Source: an uncultured Sphingomonadales bacterium | GTDB taxonomy: Bacteria > Pseudomonadota > Alphaproteobacteria > Sphingomonadales > Sphingomonadaceae | Assembly: GCA_937898525.1 (NCBI GenBank) | Contig: CALCBC010000077.1 | Location: 1-21,394 of the forward strand | DNA: 21,394 nucleotides | Reading direction: 5' to 3' | Shown: piece by piece, positions 14,479 through 21,394 of the stretch | Numbering within the stretch: the stretch's first letter is position 1 | Layout: every line of letters starts with the position of its first letter | Position numbers and translations under genes: made by a program | The notes under the pieces: model-generated | What the model saw: only the letters and a program-made list of their open reading frames with translations | The model's database searches: none | Told to the model about the DNA's origin: nothing

Positions 14479-16374
14479 TCAGATCTCGACCTGGCTGCCG
14501 AGCTCGACCACCCGGTTGGTCGGCAGGCGGAAAAACTCCATCGGGGTCGCCGCGTTGCGCATCATCCAGGCGAACAGCTTCTCGCGCCACAGCGCCATGC
14601 CGGGGTGCTTGGCGGCGATCAGCGTCTGCCGCGAGAGGAAGAAGCTGGTCTGCATCATCTCGAACGGCGCCCCGCACATGTCGAGCGTCTTGAGCGCGGC
14701 GGGGACGTCGGTCTCCTCCATGAACCCGTAGTTCAGCACCACGCGGTAGAACCCGTCGCCCACGTTCGTGACCGTTACCCGCTCCTCGCGGTCGACGTAG
14801 GGCTCGTCTGCGATCTGCACGGTCAGCACGACCACGCGCTCGTGCAGCACCTTGTTGTGCTTGATGTTGTGCAGCAGCGCCGACGGGGTCCCGCTCGACC
14901 CCGAGTTCATGAAGATCGCCGTCCCCGGCACCTTGGCAGTGCTGCCGCGCGCCGACTTGGCGAAGATCTCCAGCGGCAGGCCGACCTCGCTCATCCGCTC
15001 GCGCATCAGCCGCCGTCCCTTGGCCCAGGTGGTCAGCAGCGTGAACGCGACGGCGCCGACCAGCAGCGGGAACCAGCCGCCGTCGGGCACCTTGGTCAGG
15101 TTCGCGGCGAAGTAGGCGCCGTCGACGACGAAGAACACCGCCAGCAACGGCACCGCCAGCCACCACCTCCAGCGCCACACCAGCACCAGCAGGACCGCGA
15201 GCAGGCAGGTGTCGATGAACATCGCCCCGGTCACCGCAATACCGTAAGCTGCAGCGAGGTTCGACGAGTTGCGGAAGAACAGTACCAGCAGGATCACCGC
15301 GATCATCAGCGCCCAGTTGATCGTCGGGATGTAGATCTGCCCGTGGTGCTCGTCGCTCGTGTGGCGAATGCCGAGGCGCGGGACAAAGCCGAGCTGGATC
15401 GCCTGGTGAGTGATCGAGAATGCGCCCGAGATTACCGCCTGGCTGGCGATGAATGTTGCGGCGGTAGCAAGCAGCACCAGCGGCAGGCGCAGCATCTCCG
15501 GGGCAAGGAAGAAGAACGGGTTCTTGATCGCTTCGGCCGCGCTCGCATCGCCGAGGCCGACGATCATTGCGCCCTGGCCGAAGTAGTTGAGCAGCAGGCA
15601 CGGCATGACGAAGCCGAACCACGACAGGCGCAGGGGCCCGCGCCCGAAGTGGCCCATGTCGGAATAGAGCGCTTCGGACCCGGTCACCGCCAGCACGACC
15701 GAGCCGAGGGCGAGGAATGCGAGCCACTTGTCGATCAGGAAGAAGTGCACGGCGTACCACGGGTTGAGCGCCATCAGGATCTCGGGCGTGCGGACGATGT
15801 GCAGGACGCCGAGCACCGCGACCACGACGAAATAAACGATCATCACCGGGGCGAAGAGCGTGCCGACCTTGGTCGTGCCACGCTTCTGCAGGAGGAACAG
15901 CGCGACGAGAAGCGTCAGCGAGATCGGGATGACCCAGCCCGACATCCGCGGGTTGACCACCGCAAGACCCTCGACCGCAGACAATACCGAGATCGCCGGC
16001 GTGATCATGCTGTCGCCGTAGAACAGCGCGGTCGCGAACACCCCGAGCAGGACGATGAGCCAGCCGTACTGCGCCCGCCCGACGCGCCGCGAGAGCAGCG
16101 CAACCAGTGCGAGCGAGCCGCCCTCGCCCTTGTTGTCGGCGCGCATCAACAAGGTGACGTACTGGATCGAGACGACCAGCGTCATCGACCAGAAGATCAG
16201 GCTGACCACGCCGAGCACGTGGATGTCGTCGAGCGTCAGGGGATGCGCGCCGACGAAGGTCTCGCGGAAGGCATAGAGAGGGCTGGTACCGATATCGCCG
16301 AAGACGATGCCGATAGCCCCCACCGCCAGCTTGAGCCTGGCGGAGGCGCGGTCTTCCCCATCGGCTGCGCTCAT
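14479..16374 (-). CDS. kup: Low-affinity potassium transporter Kup
   Basis: Inner-membrane K+/H+ symporter of the KUP/HAK/KT family. The 631-residue product has the normal length and layout: a short cytoplasmic N-terminus, about twelve hydrophobic segments from about residue 15 to 430, and a cytoplasmic C-terminal domain of some 200 residues. Signatures include GIVFGDIGTSPLYAFRETF near 22-40, SIQYVTLLMRADNKGEGG, GDSMITPAISVLSAVEGL and TGSEALYSDMGHFG. The ATG at 16374 gives MSAADGEDRASARLKL; no strong ribosome binding site is adjacent, although GAGGGG lies somewhat upstream. It follows the ccm operon by 93 bp on the same strand and precedes the PilZ gene. No partner gene for potassium sensing is nearby. 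Confidence 0.96.
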   Translation of the reverse strand: MSAADGEDRASARLKLAVGAIGIVFGDIGTSPLYAFRETFVGAHPLTLDDIHVLGVVSLIFWSMTLVVSIQYVTLLMRADNKGEGGSLALVALLSRRVGRAQYGWLIVLLGVFATALFYGDSMITPAISVLSAVEGLAVVNPRMSGWVIPISLTLLVALFLLQKRGTTKVGTLFAPVMIVYFVVVAVLGVLHIVRTPEILMALNPWYAVHFFLIDKWLAFLALGSVVLAVTGSEALYSDMGHFGRGPLRLSWFGFVMPCLLLNYFGQGAMIVGLGDASAAEAIKNPFFFLAPEMLRLPLVLLATAATFIASQAVISGAFSITHQAIQLGFVPRLGIRHTSDEHHGQIYIPTINWALMIAVILLVLFFRNSSNLAAAYGIAVTGAMFIDTCLLAVLLVLVWRWRWWLAVPLLAVFFVVDGAYFAANLTKVPDGGWFPLLVGAVAFTLLTTWAKGRRLMRERMSEVGLPLEIFAKSARGSTAKVPGTAIFMNSGSSGTPSALLHNIKHNKVLHERVVVLTVQIADEPYVDREERVTVTNVGDGFYRVVLNYGFMEETDVPAALKTLDMCGAPFEMMQTSFFLSRQTLIAAKHPGMALWREKLFAWMMRNAATPMEFFRLPTNRVVELGSQVEI

Positions 16375-16431
16375 CGGGATTGAAGGCCCCTCTTGCGACT
16401 CGTGCGCGGCGAAGGGCGGCGCTTAGCAGTG

Positions 16432-16469
16432 GCGGCATGACGCCGCAATGCAGCACGCCCGCTCGTGCT
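16432..16469 (-). terminator. Two small hairpins after ccmI, weak terminator candidate
   Basis: AGCACG (16452-16457) pairs with CGTGCT (16464-16469), a 6-bp stem ending in the ccmI stop codon. A second stem, GCGGC/GCCGC, is formed by 16432-16436 and 16442-16446. Neither is followed by a T-run in the minus direction, so termination between the ccm operon and kup is uncertain. Confidence 0.25.
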
Positions 16470-17115
16470 ATTGCGGGACCTGGCCGGTTTCACCGGGTTG
16501 TGCGAACAGGCTTTCGAGGCGTCCGAGCCGCTCGGCAAGCGCCGTGCGCCCCTCGGCGTCTTCGGGGGCCGCCTCGAGCGTTTCCCGCCACAGCGACCGC
16601 GCCTCGGCAAACCGGCCCTGGCGGATCAACGCGAGGCCCAGGAAGAACCCGGGCCCGACGCCGCCGGGGTCGAGCTGTTCGGCGCGGCGGTAGGCGAACA
16701 GCGCCGGCTGGGTCAGCGTGCCGTCGGCATGTTCGACGAGCGCGTTGCCGAGAGCGAGCCAGACTTCGGCGTTGCGCGGATCCTCGGCGATCGCGCCGCG
16801 CAGCACGGTCGCCGCGTCGTCGTGCTGGCCCTGGCGGGCGAACCCGTCGGCGATGATCAGCTTGCCGCTGAGGGGCCGCCCCTGAGGAAACATCTCCTTG
16901 CGCAGCTCGATCATCTCCCACCCCAGCCCGTCGATCTCGTCGGCCGGCCGGGCGGGCGCACCCGGAACGTCCGGGCTCGCCTGCATCGCATAGCCGGCGA
17001 GGCCCAGCGCCAGCGCCGCGGCCACGGTGGTCCAGCCGCTGCGATCGATGCGCAGCGCGAAGGCAGCCACGGCGAACGCCGCAAGCGCCAGCGCGATCGC
17101 CACGAGCCAGGTCAT
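16468..17115 (-). CDS. ccmI: Cytochrome c maturation TPR protein, CcmI/CycH type
   Basis: Membrane-anchored apocytochrome c chaperone of the System I heme ligation complex. The 215-residue product has two N-terminal hydrophobic segments (about 3-21 and 28-44), then a periplasmic region with TPR-like helices: GKLIIADGFARQGQHDDAA, NAEVWLALGNALVEHADGTL and FFLGLALIRQGRFAEARSLW. These bind the C-terminus of apocytochrome c in studied homologues. The ATG at 17115 overlaps the ccmH stop (ATGA) and has a strong GAGGAGGG ribosome binding site inside the end of ccmH. It is the last gene of the ccm run. It is shorter than the enterobacterial CcmH fusion but normal for the alphaproteobacterial CycH form with one TPR region. 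Confidence 0.87.
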   Translation of the reverse strand: MTWLVAIALALAAFAVAAFALRIDRSGWTTVAAALALGLAGYAMQASPDVPGAPARPADEIDGLGWEMIELRKEMFPQGRPLSGKLIIADGFARQGQHDDAATVLRGAIAEDPRNAEVWLALGNALVEHADGTLTQPALFAYRRAEQLDPGGVGPGFFLGLALIRQGRFAEARSLWRETLEAAPEDAEGRTALAERLGRLESLFAQPGETGQVPQ

Positions 17116-17600
17116 CGCGCCCTCCTCAGGCGCCGCCGCAGGATCAGCAGCGCGAGCAGCACCAGTACGGCCGGGACCGCAAACAGCGGCCAGGTCGTCG
17201 CGCTGACCGTAGGCTTGTAACTGACGTAATCGCCGTAGCGTTCGATCAGCCAGGCGCGGATCGCCTCGGGATCCTCGCCGGCGGCGATCCGCGTGCGCAC
17301 CTGATGGCGCATGTCGCCCGCCATCGGCGCGTCGCTGTCGGCGATCGACTGACTCTGGCACTTGAGGCAGCGCAGTGTCTCCATCAGCGCCTGCGCCCTG
17401 GCCTCGAGTGCGGGGTCTTCGAGCTGCTGGTAGGCATAGGGCGCCGGAGGGAGCGAGTCCTGGGCGGCTGCGGGCAGCGCGAGGCAGGAGACCAGCACCC
17501 ACATCGTCATCGCGGCAAACGCCGGGACCGCGTCCCGCAAGCACCGAGCTGGCGGCATGCGGTCCCGGCTTTCGCCGGAATGACGGGCGGTGGCGATCAC
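17112..17600 (-). CDS. ccmH: Cytochrome c maturation thiol reductase CcmH (start region carries a repeat)
   Basis: Periplasm-facing, membrane-bound thiol-disulfide protein that reduces the heme-binding cysteines of apocytochrome c and works with CcmF and CcmI. The redox motif LRCLKCQSQSIADSDAPMA (Cys78 and Cys81 from the GTG at 17600) is exact for the family, and a hydrophobic anchor follows at about 139-155 with a basic C-terminal tail. The start is uncertain. GTG at 17600 overlaps the ccmG stop (GTGA) like the other junctions of this operon. ATG codons at 17558, 17510 and 17504 also lead into a hydrophobic signal segment with MTMWVLVSCLALPAAAQ. The cause is an 81-bp palindromic repeat at 17505-17585 lying in frame between the GTG start and the signal segment. 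The mature domain is normal. Confidence 0.85.
   Translation of the reverse strand: MIATARHSGESRDRMPPARCLRDAVPAFAAMTMWVLVSCLALPAAAQDSLPPAPYAYQQLEDPALEARAQALMETLRCLKCQSQSIADSDAPMAGDMRHQVRTRIAAGEDPEAIRAWLIERYGDYVSYKPTVSATTWPLFAVPAVLVLLALLILRRRLRRAR
17505..17585. repeat. 81-bp palindromic repeat inside the 5' part of ccmH
   Basis: The element begins CGTCATCGCGGCAAACGCC and ends GGCTTTCGCCGGAATGACG. The outer 25 bases of the two ends are inverted repeats matching at 21 of 25 positions. The end sequence GTCATTCCGGCGAAAGCCGG is a widespread dispersed repeat of alphaproteobacteria, including Sphingomonadales (general knowledge). Its length is exactly 27 codons and it keeps the ccmH frame open. Its inner sequence can also form a large hairpin in mRNA. 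Confidence 0.75.
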
Positions 17601-18124
17601 GCCCCGGCCTCGCGCAGCTTCTCGAGCAGCACCGGCACGTCGCCGTCGCGGATGTCGCCGATGTGCTGATGGCGGATCACGCCTTTACCATCGATCACGA
17701 ATGTCTCCGGCACGCCGGAGGAACCGATCGACAGCTGTACCGCGCTAATGTCGTCCTTGCCGATGCGGGTGAACGGATTGCCGTAGCGCTCGAGGAACGC
17801 CGCGACGTCCTCGGGCCGGTCCCGGATCGCCACCGCGACGATCTCTGCGCCGCTCGCTTCGAGCCGCGCCAGGTTGGGCGCCTCGGCGGCGCAGGGGACA
17901 CACCAGCTGGCGAAGACGTTGAGCAGCTTGGGTCGTCCGTCTGCGAGGTCGCGGCTCGACAGGCCCGGCCGGTCGGCTACGGCGGCGGGCAAGTCGAACG
18001 GCGGGATCGGCTTGCCGATCATCGTGCTGTGGACGAACTCGTCCTTTTCCCGGCTGAGCTGCCAGGCGAACAGCCCGAGTCCGGCGAACACGGCCGCCAG
18101 CAAGGCCCAGCGCAGCCAGCTCAC
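17597..18124 (-). CDS. ccmG: Cytochrome c biogenesis thioredoxin-like protein CcmG/DsbE
   Basis: Membrane-anchored periplasmic thioredoxin that passes electrons to CcmH and apocytochrome c. The 175-residue product has an N-terminal anchor (about 4-22) followed by a TlpA/ResA-type thioredoxin fold. The active site is WCVPC at 74-78 and the cis-proline loop is GSSGVPETFVIDGKG (Pro139). The GTG at 18124 is chosen because it overlaps the ccmF stop by four bases (GTGA) and yields VSWLRWALLAAVFAG, a proper signal anchor; the open frame further upstream lies within ccmF. The stop overlaps the ccmH GTG. Typical length for DsbE. Confidence 0.94.
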   Translation of the reverse strand: MSWLRWALLAAVFAGLGLFAWQLSREKDEFVHSTMIGKPIPPFDLPAAVADRPGLSSRDLADGRPKLLNVFASWCVPCAAEAPNLARLEASGAEIVAVAIRDRPEDVAAFLERYGNPFTRIGKDDISAVQLSIGSSGVPETFVIDGKGVIRHQHIGDIRDGDVPVLLEKLREAGA

Positions 18125-20067
18125 GCCGCCACCTCCCCGCGTCGCACGGCAATCTGCGCCCGCGCGCTGCGGCGCCGGAGATCGCTCGCGACCCGCCCGA
18201 TCAGCGCCAGCAGACCGCCGAGCCCGATCAGGATGCCTCCGTACCAGATCCAGGTCACGAACGGCTTCCACCACAGCCTGAGCTGCCACCGCTCGCCCTC
18301 GGCCTCGCCGCCGAGTGCGGCGTAGAGCTGTCCGTTCCAGCGCGTCAGAAGCGCCACCTCGCTCGTCTCCTGCGGCGGGGTCCAGAAGCTGCGGGCCTGC
18401 GGGCGGGCGAGTTGGACCTCGCCACCCTTGTAGCTCGCCTCGAGCCGCGCTTCGAGCGCGGTCCAGTTCGGTCCCGCGACCGGTTCGACCGCCGCCAGCG
18501 TGATCGTCCACGGGCCGTCAGTGATCGTCTCGCCGACCCGCGCGGCCACCAGCCGCTCCTGCTGGAACGCGGTATCAGCGGCCATCCCGAACAGCGCGAC
18601 CGCGACGCCGAAGTGCGCGATCACCATGCCCCACACCGCGAGCGGCAGGCGGCGCAACGAGCGCCCGGCAAGCGGCATCACGCTGCCCACGGCCACGGCG
18701 GCCGCGAGCGCCATCCCGAGCAGCGGCAGCAGCGCCACACCGGCGATGAAATGCACGCCGGCCAGCACTGCGAGGGCGACCACGGCGATCGCCACGACCG
18801 GCTTCTGTACCCGTTCGAACGAGTCGCGCCGCCAGCGCAGCAGCGGGCCGATCGCCAGCACGACCAGCATCGGCAGGAAGAAGATCGCGCCGACCGGGTT
18901 GAAGTACGGCGGGCCGACCGACACACGCACGTCGAACGCCTCGGTCAGCAGTGGGTAAAGCGTGCCGAGCAGCACGATTCCGAGAATCGCCGACAGGGCC
19001 ACGTTGTTGACCACCAGCGCTCCCTCGCGGCTGAGCATCGCGAACCGCTCGCCCTCGGCGATGGTCCCGGCGCGGAGCGTGAACAGCACCAGCGCGCCAC
19101 CGATATAGATTGCCAGCAGCGCGAGGATGAACGCGCCGCGCTCGGGATCGACGGCGAAGGCGTGGACGCTCGTCAGGATGCCCGACCGCACGAGGAAAGT
19201 GCCGACCATGCTCATCGAGAACGCGACGACGCCGAGCAGGATCGTCCATGTCCTCAGTGCGTCTCGCGCGGCGAGCACGCTCGCAGAGTGCAGCAGCGCG
19301 GTCGCCGCGAGCCACGGCATCAACGAGGCGTTCTCGACCGGGTCCCAGAACCACCAGCCGCCCCAGCCGAGCTCGTAGTAGGCCCAGTAGGAGCCCGCGG
19401 TGATGCCCAGCGTGAGGAAGATCCACGCCCCGAGGATCCACGGGCGCATGACCTTGGCGAACTCGGGGGTCACCTGACGCGTCAGCAAGGCGCCGACTGC
19501 GAAGCTGAAGGCAACCGACAGCCCGACGTAGCCGAAGTAGAGCGTCGGCGGGTGCATCGCGAGGCCGATGTCCTGCAGCAGCGGGTTGAGCCCCAGTCCT
19601 TCGGCAGGCGGCTGTGGCAGGCGTTCGAACGGGTTCGAAGACACCAGCAGGAAGGCGTAGAACCCGAGCCCGACGAAAGCCTGCGCGCCGAGCGTCGCCA
19701 GCATCGTCCGCTCGGGCAGGCGCCGCTCGATAAGCGCGATCAGCCCGCCGGCGAGCGCCATGACCGAGACCCACAGCAGCATCGAACCCTCATGGTTGCC
19801 CCAGGCACCCGACAGCTTGAAGATCAGCGGCTTCATCGAGTGCGAGTTCTTCGCCACGAGCGCGACCGACAGGTCGGTGCGCGCGAACAGCCACAGCAAG
19901 GCAACGAAGGCGAGCGCGCAGAGCAGCGCCTGGAGCACCGCCGCCGGGCGCACCAGTGCTGCAAGGCGCTCCCCGCCCGGCCTCAGCCCGGCAAAGCCGC
20001 CGAGCAACTGCAGTCCGGCCAGCGCGGCCGCCAGCCACAGCGCGGCGAGGCCGAACTCGGCGATCAT
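18121..20067 (-). CDS. ccmF: Heme lyase subunit CcmF
   Basis: Large inner-membrane protein of the heme handling (HHP) family, the core of the System I cytochrome c synthetase that transfers heme from CcmE to apocytochrome c. The 648-residue product has the standard length and about fourteen hydrophobic segments. Visible signatures are NSHSMKPLIFKLSGAWGNHEG (about 74-94, conserved region), the tryptophan-rich WWD motif WGGWWFWDPVENASLMPW (235-252), and candidate heme-ligand histidines at 172 and 260. The ATG at 20067 overlaps the ccmE stop (ATGA); the TGA at 18123-18121 overlaps the ccmG GTG. Confidence 0.97.
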   Translation of the reverse strand: MIAEFGLAALWLAAALAGLQLLGGFAGLRPGGERLAALVRPAAVLQALLCALAFVALLWLFARTDLSVALVAKNSHSMKPLIFKLSGAWGNHEGSMLLWVSVMALAGGLIALIERRLPERTMLATLGAQAFVGLGFYAFLLVSSNPFERLPQPPAEGLGLNPLLQDIGLAMHPPTLYFGYVGLSVAFSFAVGALLTRQVTPEFAKVMRPWILGAWIFLTLGITAGSYWAYYELGWGGWWFWDPVENASLMPWLAATALLHSASVLAARDALRTWTILLGVVAFSMSMVGTFLVRSGILTSVHAFAVDPERGAFILALLAIYIGGALVLFTLRAGTIAEGERFAMLSREGALVVNNVALSAILGIVLLGTLYPLLTEAFDVRVSVGPPYFNPVGAIFFLPMLVVLAIGPLLRWRRDSFERVQKPVVAIAVVALAVLAGVHFIAGVALLPLLGMALAAAVAVGSVMPLAGRSLRRLPLAVWGMVIAHFGVAVALFGMAADTAFQQERLVAARVGETITDGPWTITLAAVEPVAGPNWTALEARLEASYKGGEVQLARPQARSFWTPPQETSEVALLTRWNGQLYAALGGEAEGERWQLRLWWKPFVTWIWYGGILIGLGGLLALIGRVASDLRRRSARAQIAVRRGEVAA

Positions 20068-20519
20068 TCGGTTTCCGCCACGACCTCGCGCCGCGCGGCG
20101 GCGTCCATGTCCTCGAGCTCGCGCGGCATGTAGGTCTCGTCGTGCTTCGCCAGCAGGTTCGTCGCCACGAAAGTCCCGTCGCCCCGCATGGAACCTTCGG
20201 CAACGACGCCCGAGCCTTCGACGAACAGGTCTGGTACGATACCCGAGAAAGTCACCGGCACGCGTGCCTCGCCATCGCCGACGACGAAGTCGATCGTCAC
20301 CCCGTCAGCCCGGGTCCGAAACGAGCCTTCCTCTACCATCCCCCCAAGGCGGATCGCCTGCCCCGGGGGCGGCGGATCAGCGGCAATGTCGCTTGGAACG
20401 TAGAAGTAGCTCGCCTGGTTGCGCAGCGCCCAGGTGGCGAGCAGCGCAGCCGCGATCAGCGCGACCATTGCGACGACGACCAGCACCAGCCGCTGGTGCT
20501 TGGGCTTGAGCGCGCTCAT
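20064..20519 (-). CDS. ccmE: Heme chaperone CcmE
   Basis: Periplasmic heme chaperone tethered to the inner membrane; it binds heme covalently through a histidine and carries it from CcmC to CcmF. The 151-residue product has an N-terminal anchor (about 11-31), an OB-fold domain, and the heme-attachment segment LLAKHDETYMP with His126 and Tyr130. The ATG at 20519 gives MSALKPKHQRLVLV, as in family members; the frame is open upstream but that is inside ccmD. Both ends overlap neighbours (ATGA with ccmD, ATGA with ccmF). Confidence 0.96.
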   Translation of the reverse strand: MSALKPKHQRLVLVVVAMVALIAAALLATWALRNQASYFYVPSDIAADPPPPGQAIRLGGMVEEGSFRTRADGVTIDFVVGDGEARVPVTFSGIVPDLFVEGSGVVAEGSMRGDGTFVATNLLAKHDETYMPRELEDMDAAARREVVAETE

Positions 20520-20656
20520 CGCCCGCGCCCGGCGTCGCGGCGCCGCTCGGCCGCGCGCATCGCCAACCAGCTCCACGTGACCAGCGCCAGCGTTCCCACC
20601 GCGGTCAGCGCGTAGGCTGCGATGACGAAGGTCCATTGGTCGAGAGCTTCGCGCAT
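20516..20656 (-). CDS. ccmD: Heme exporter protein CcmD
   Basis: Small single-pass membrane protein that assists release of holo-CcmE from the CcmABC complex. The product is 46 residues: MREALDQWTFVIAAYALT, a hydrophobic helix to about residue 32, and then an arginine-rich cytoplasmic tail (RAAERRRDAGRGR). The sequence FVIAAYALT followed by a positively charged tail is the CcmD pattern. It was identified by position as well as sequence: its ATG shares one base with the ccmC stop (TGATG) and its TGA overlaps the ccmE ATG. It is easily missed by gene finders because of its length. Confidence 0.88.
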   Translation of the reverse strand: MREALDQWTFVIAAYALTAVGTLALVTWSWLAMRAAERRRDAGRGR

Positions 20657-21375
20657 CAGGCCTCCAGCGCCTTGCGTCGCAGTCGCGCCTGCGCCTGCAC
20701 GTCGGCTAGGATCGCCCGCATCCGCGCGAGGACAACGCCGCCGAACAGCAGTGAGAAGCCGAGGGTCGAGACCGCCAGCGGAACGAGGAACTCAGCCGAC
20801 ATCGCCGACGAGCCCATCGACAGGCTCGGTGGCTGGTGGAGCGAGTTCCACCAGATCACCGAGTAGTGGATGATCGGGATGTTGACCGCCCCGACCAGTC
20901 CGAAGATCGCCGGTATCCGGCTCGACCCGCCCTCGCGGTCGACTGCTGCGGCGATCGCCATGTAACCGAAGTAGAGGAACAGCAGCACCAGCATCGAGGT
21001 GAGCCGGCCGTCCCACACCCACCAGGTGCCCCAGGCCGGGCGGCCCCAGATCGAGCCGGTAGCGAGGCACAGGGCAGCGAACACGGCCCCCGGCGCCGCC
21101 GCGGCGCGGGCCGCGATCGCCGCGAGCGGGTGACGCCAGACCAGCTCGACGAGGCTGGCGACCGCTATCGCCGTCCATCCGCCCATGCCCAGCCATGCCG
21201 TCGGCACGTGAATCAGCACGATTCGAACGGTTTCGCCCTGGAGGCGTTCGGCGGGCAAGCCCGTGAGGCCCCATGCGAGCGAGCCGGCGGTGAGCACCAG
21301 CCCGGCCACCAGCAACGCCGGCGTCAGCCAGCGGGCTATCCTCAGGAAACGGGCGGGATTGGCGAAGCCGTGCAT
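20656..21375 (-). CDS. ccmC: Heme handling protein CcmC
   Basis: Inner-membrane protein that binds heme in the periplasmic leaflet and attaches it to CcmE. The 239-residue product has six hydrophobic segments and the family's WWD motif WGRPAWGTWWVWDGRLTS (110-127), with flanking candidate heme-ligand histidines in LIHVPTAW (56) and IIHYSVIWW (170). An AGGA ribosome binding site is six bases ahead of the ATG at 21375. It is the first ccm gene visible in the minus direction; the genes for the ABC transporter parts CcmA and CcmB are not in the window and may lie upstream or elsewhere. Confidence 0.96.
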   Translation of the reverse strand: MHGFANPARFLRIARWLTPALLVAGLVLTAGSLAWGLTGLPAERLQGETVRIVLIHVPTAWLGMGGWTAIAVASLVELVWRHPLAAIAARAAAAPGAVFAALCLATGSIWGRPAWGTWWVWDGRLTSMLVLLFLYFGYMAIAAAVDREGGSSRIPAIFGLVGAVNIPIIHYSVIWWNSLHQPPSLSMGSSAMSAEFLVPLAVSTLGFSLLFGGVVLARMRAILADVQAQARLRRKALEA

Positions 21376-21394
21376 GGGTCCTGCGGGCGCGTAA

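Noticed and set aside
14036..16456. Very long open frame of about 800 codons on the minus strand covering kup and running into the PilZ gene
   Set aside because: Upstream of 14419 it is the wrong frame of kup, kept open by high GC content; it has no domain and is arginine-rich with low complexity. Only the PilZ part is real.
1..21394. A new multi-gene defence, biosynthetic or mobile system
   Set aside because: Nearly all genes belong to known housekeeping families with normal order; no transposase, integrase, nuclease cluster, toxin-antitoxin pair or repeat array was seen.

Overview
The window is 21.4 kb of GC-rich chromosomal DNA. Gene content, protein style and spacing fit an alphaproteobacterium, most likely a member of the Sphingomonadales and plausibly the Erythrobacter/Altererythrobacter group. 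This is an inference from the proteins: an FtsY without an acidic A domain, a dapF-mtaB-ftsY-yciB cluster, a System I cytochrome c maturation operon, a PuuD-like membrane protein, and palindromic intergenic repeats of the type common in this order. I see no tRNA, rRNA, CRISPR array, transposase, phage gene or plasmid function. The window reads as ordinary core chromosome, and I did not find a convincing new multi-gene system.

Layout. On the minus strand, 1-1204 is a DEAD-box RNA helicase (RhlE type) running off the left edge. A 470-bp non-coding stretch with a 151-bp inverted-repeat element follows, then a PAS-histidine kinase-receiver hybrid (1676-3175). After a second gene-free stretch with a CRP-like palindrome comes pgsA (3565-4158, minus), divergent from an LplT-like MFS transporter (4271-5587, plus). 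A small 62-residue protein (5600-5788, minus) is divergent from a thiamine-diphosphate enzyme (5905-7572, plus). That gene meets an EVE-domain gene (7569-7976, minus) stop codon to stop codon.

From 8051 to 14014 all genes are on the plus strand: a membrane GGDEF-EAL protein, then dapF, mtaB, ftsY and yciB overlapping by a few bases each, then a PuuD-like four- to five-helix membrane protein. From 14036 to the right edge everything is on the minus strand: a PilZ protein, the potassium transporter kup, and the cytochrome c maturation operon in transcription order ccmC-ccmD-ccmE-ccmF-ccmG(dsbE)-ccmH-ccmI.

How the genes work together. The ccm genes form one translationally coupled unit: CcmC and CcmD load heme on CcmE, CcmF with CcmH/CcmI ligates heme to apocytochrome c, and CcmG and CcmH supply reducing equivalents. 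CcmA and CcmB are not in the window. The pgsA/LplT pair concerns phospholipid synthesis and recycling. The GGDEF-EAL and PilZ proteins are both c-di-GMP related but lie 4 kb apart in different transcripts.

The most noteworthy observation is an 81-bp palindromic repeat lying exactly in frame in the signal-peptide region of ccmH. It resembles the coding-region palindromic elements described in Rickettsia. Other observations are candidate regulatory palindromes and a few uncharacterised proteins.
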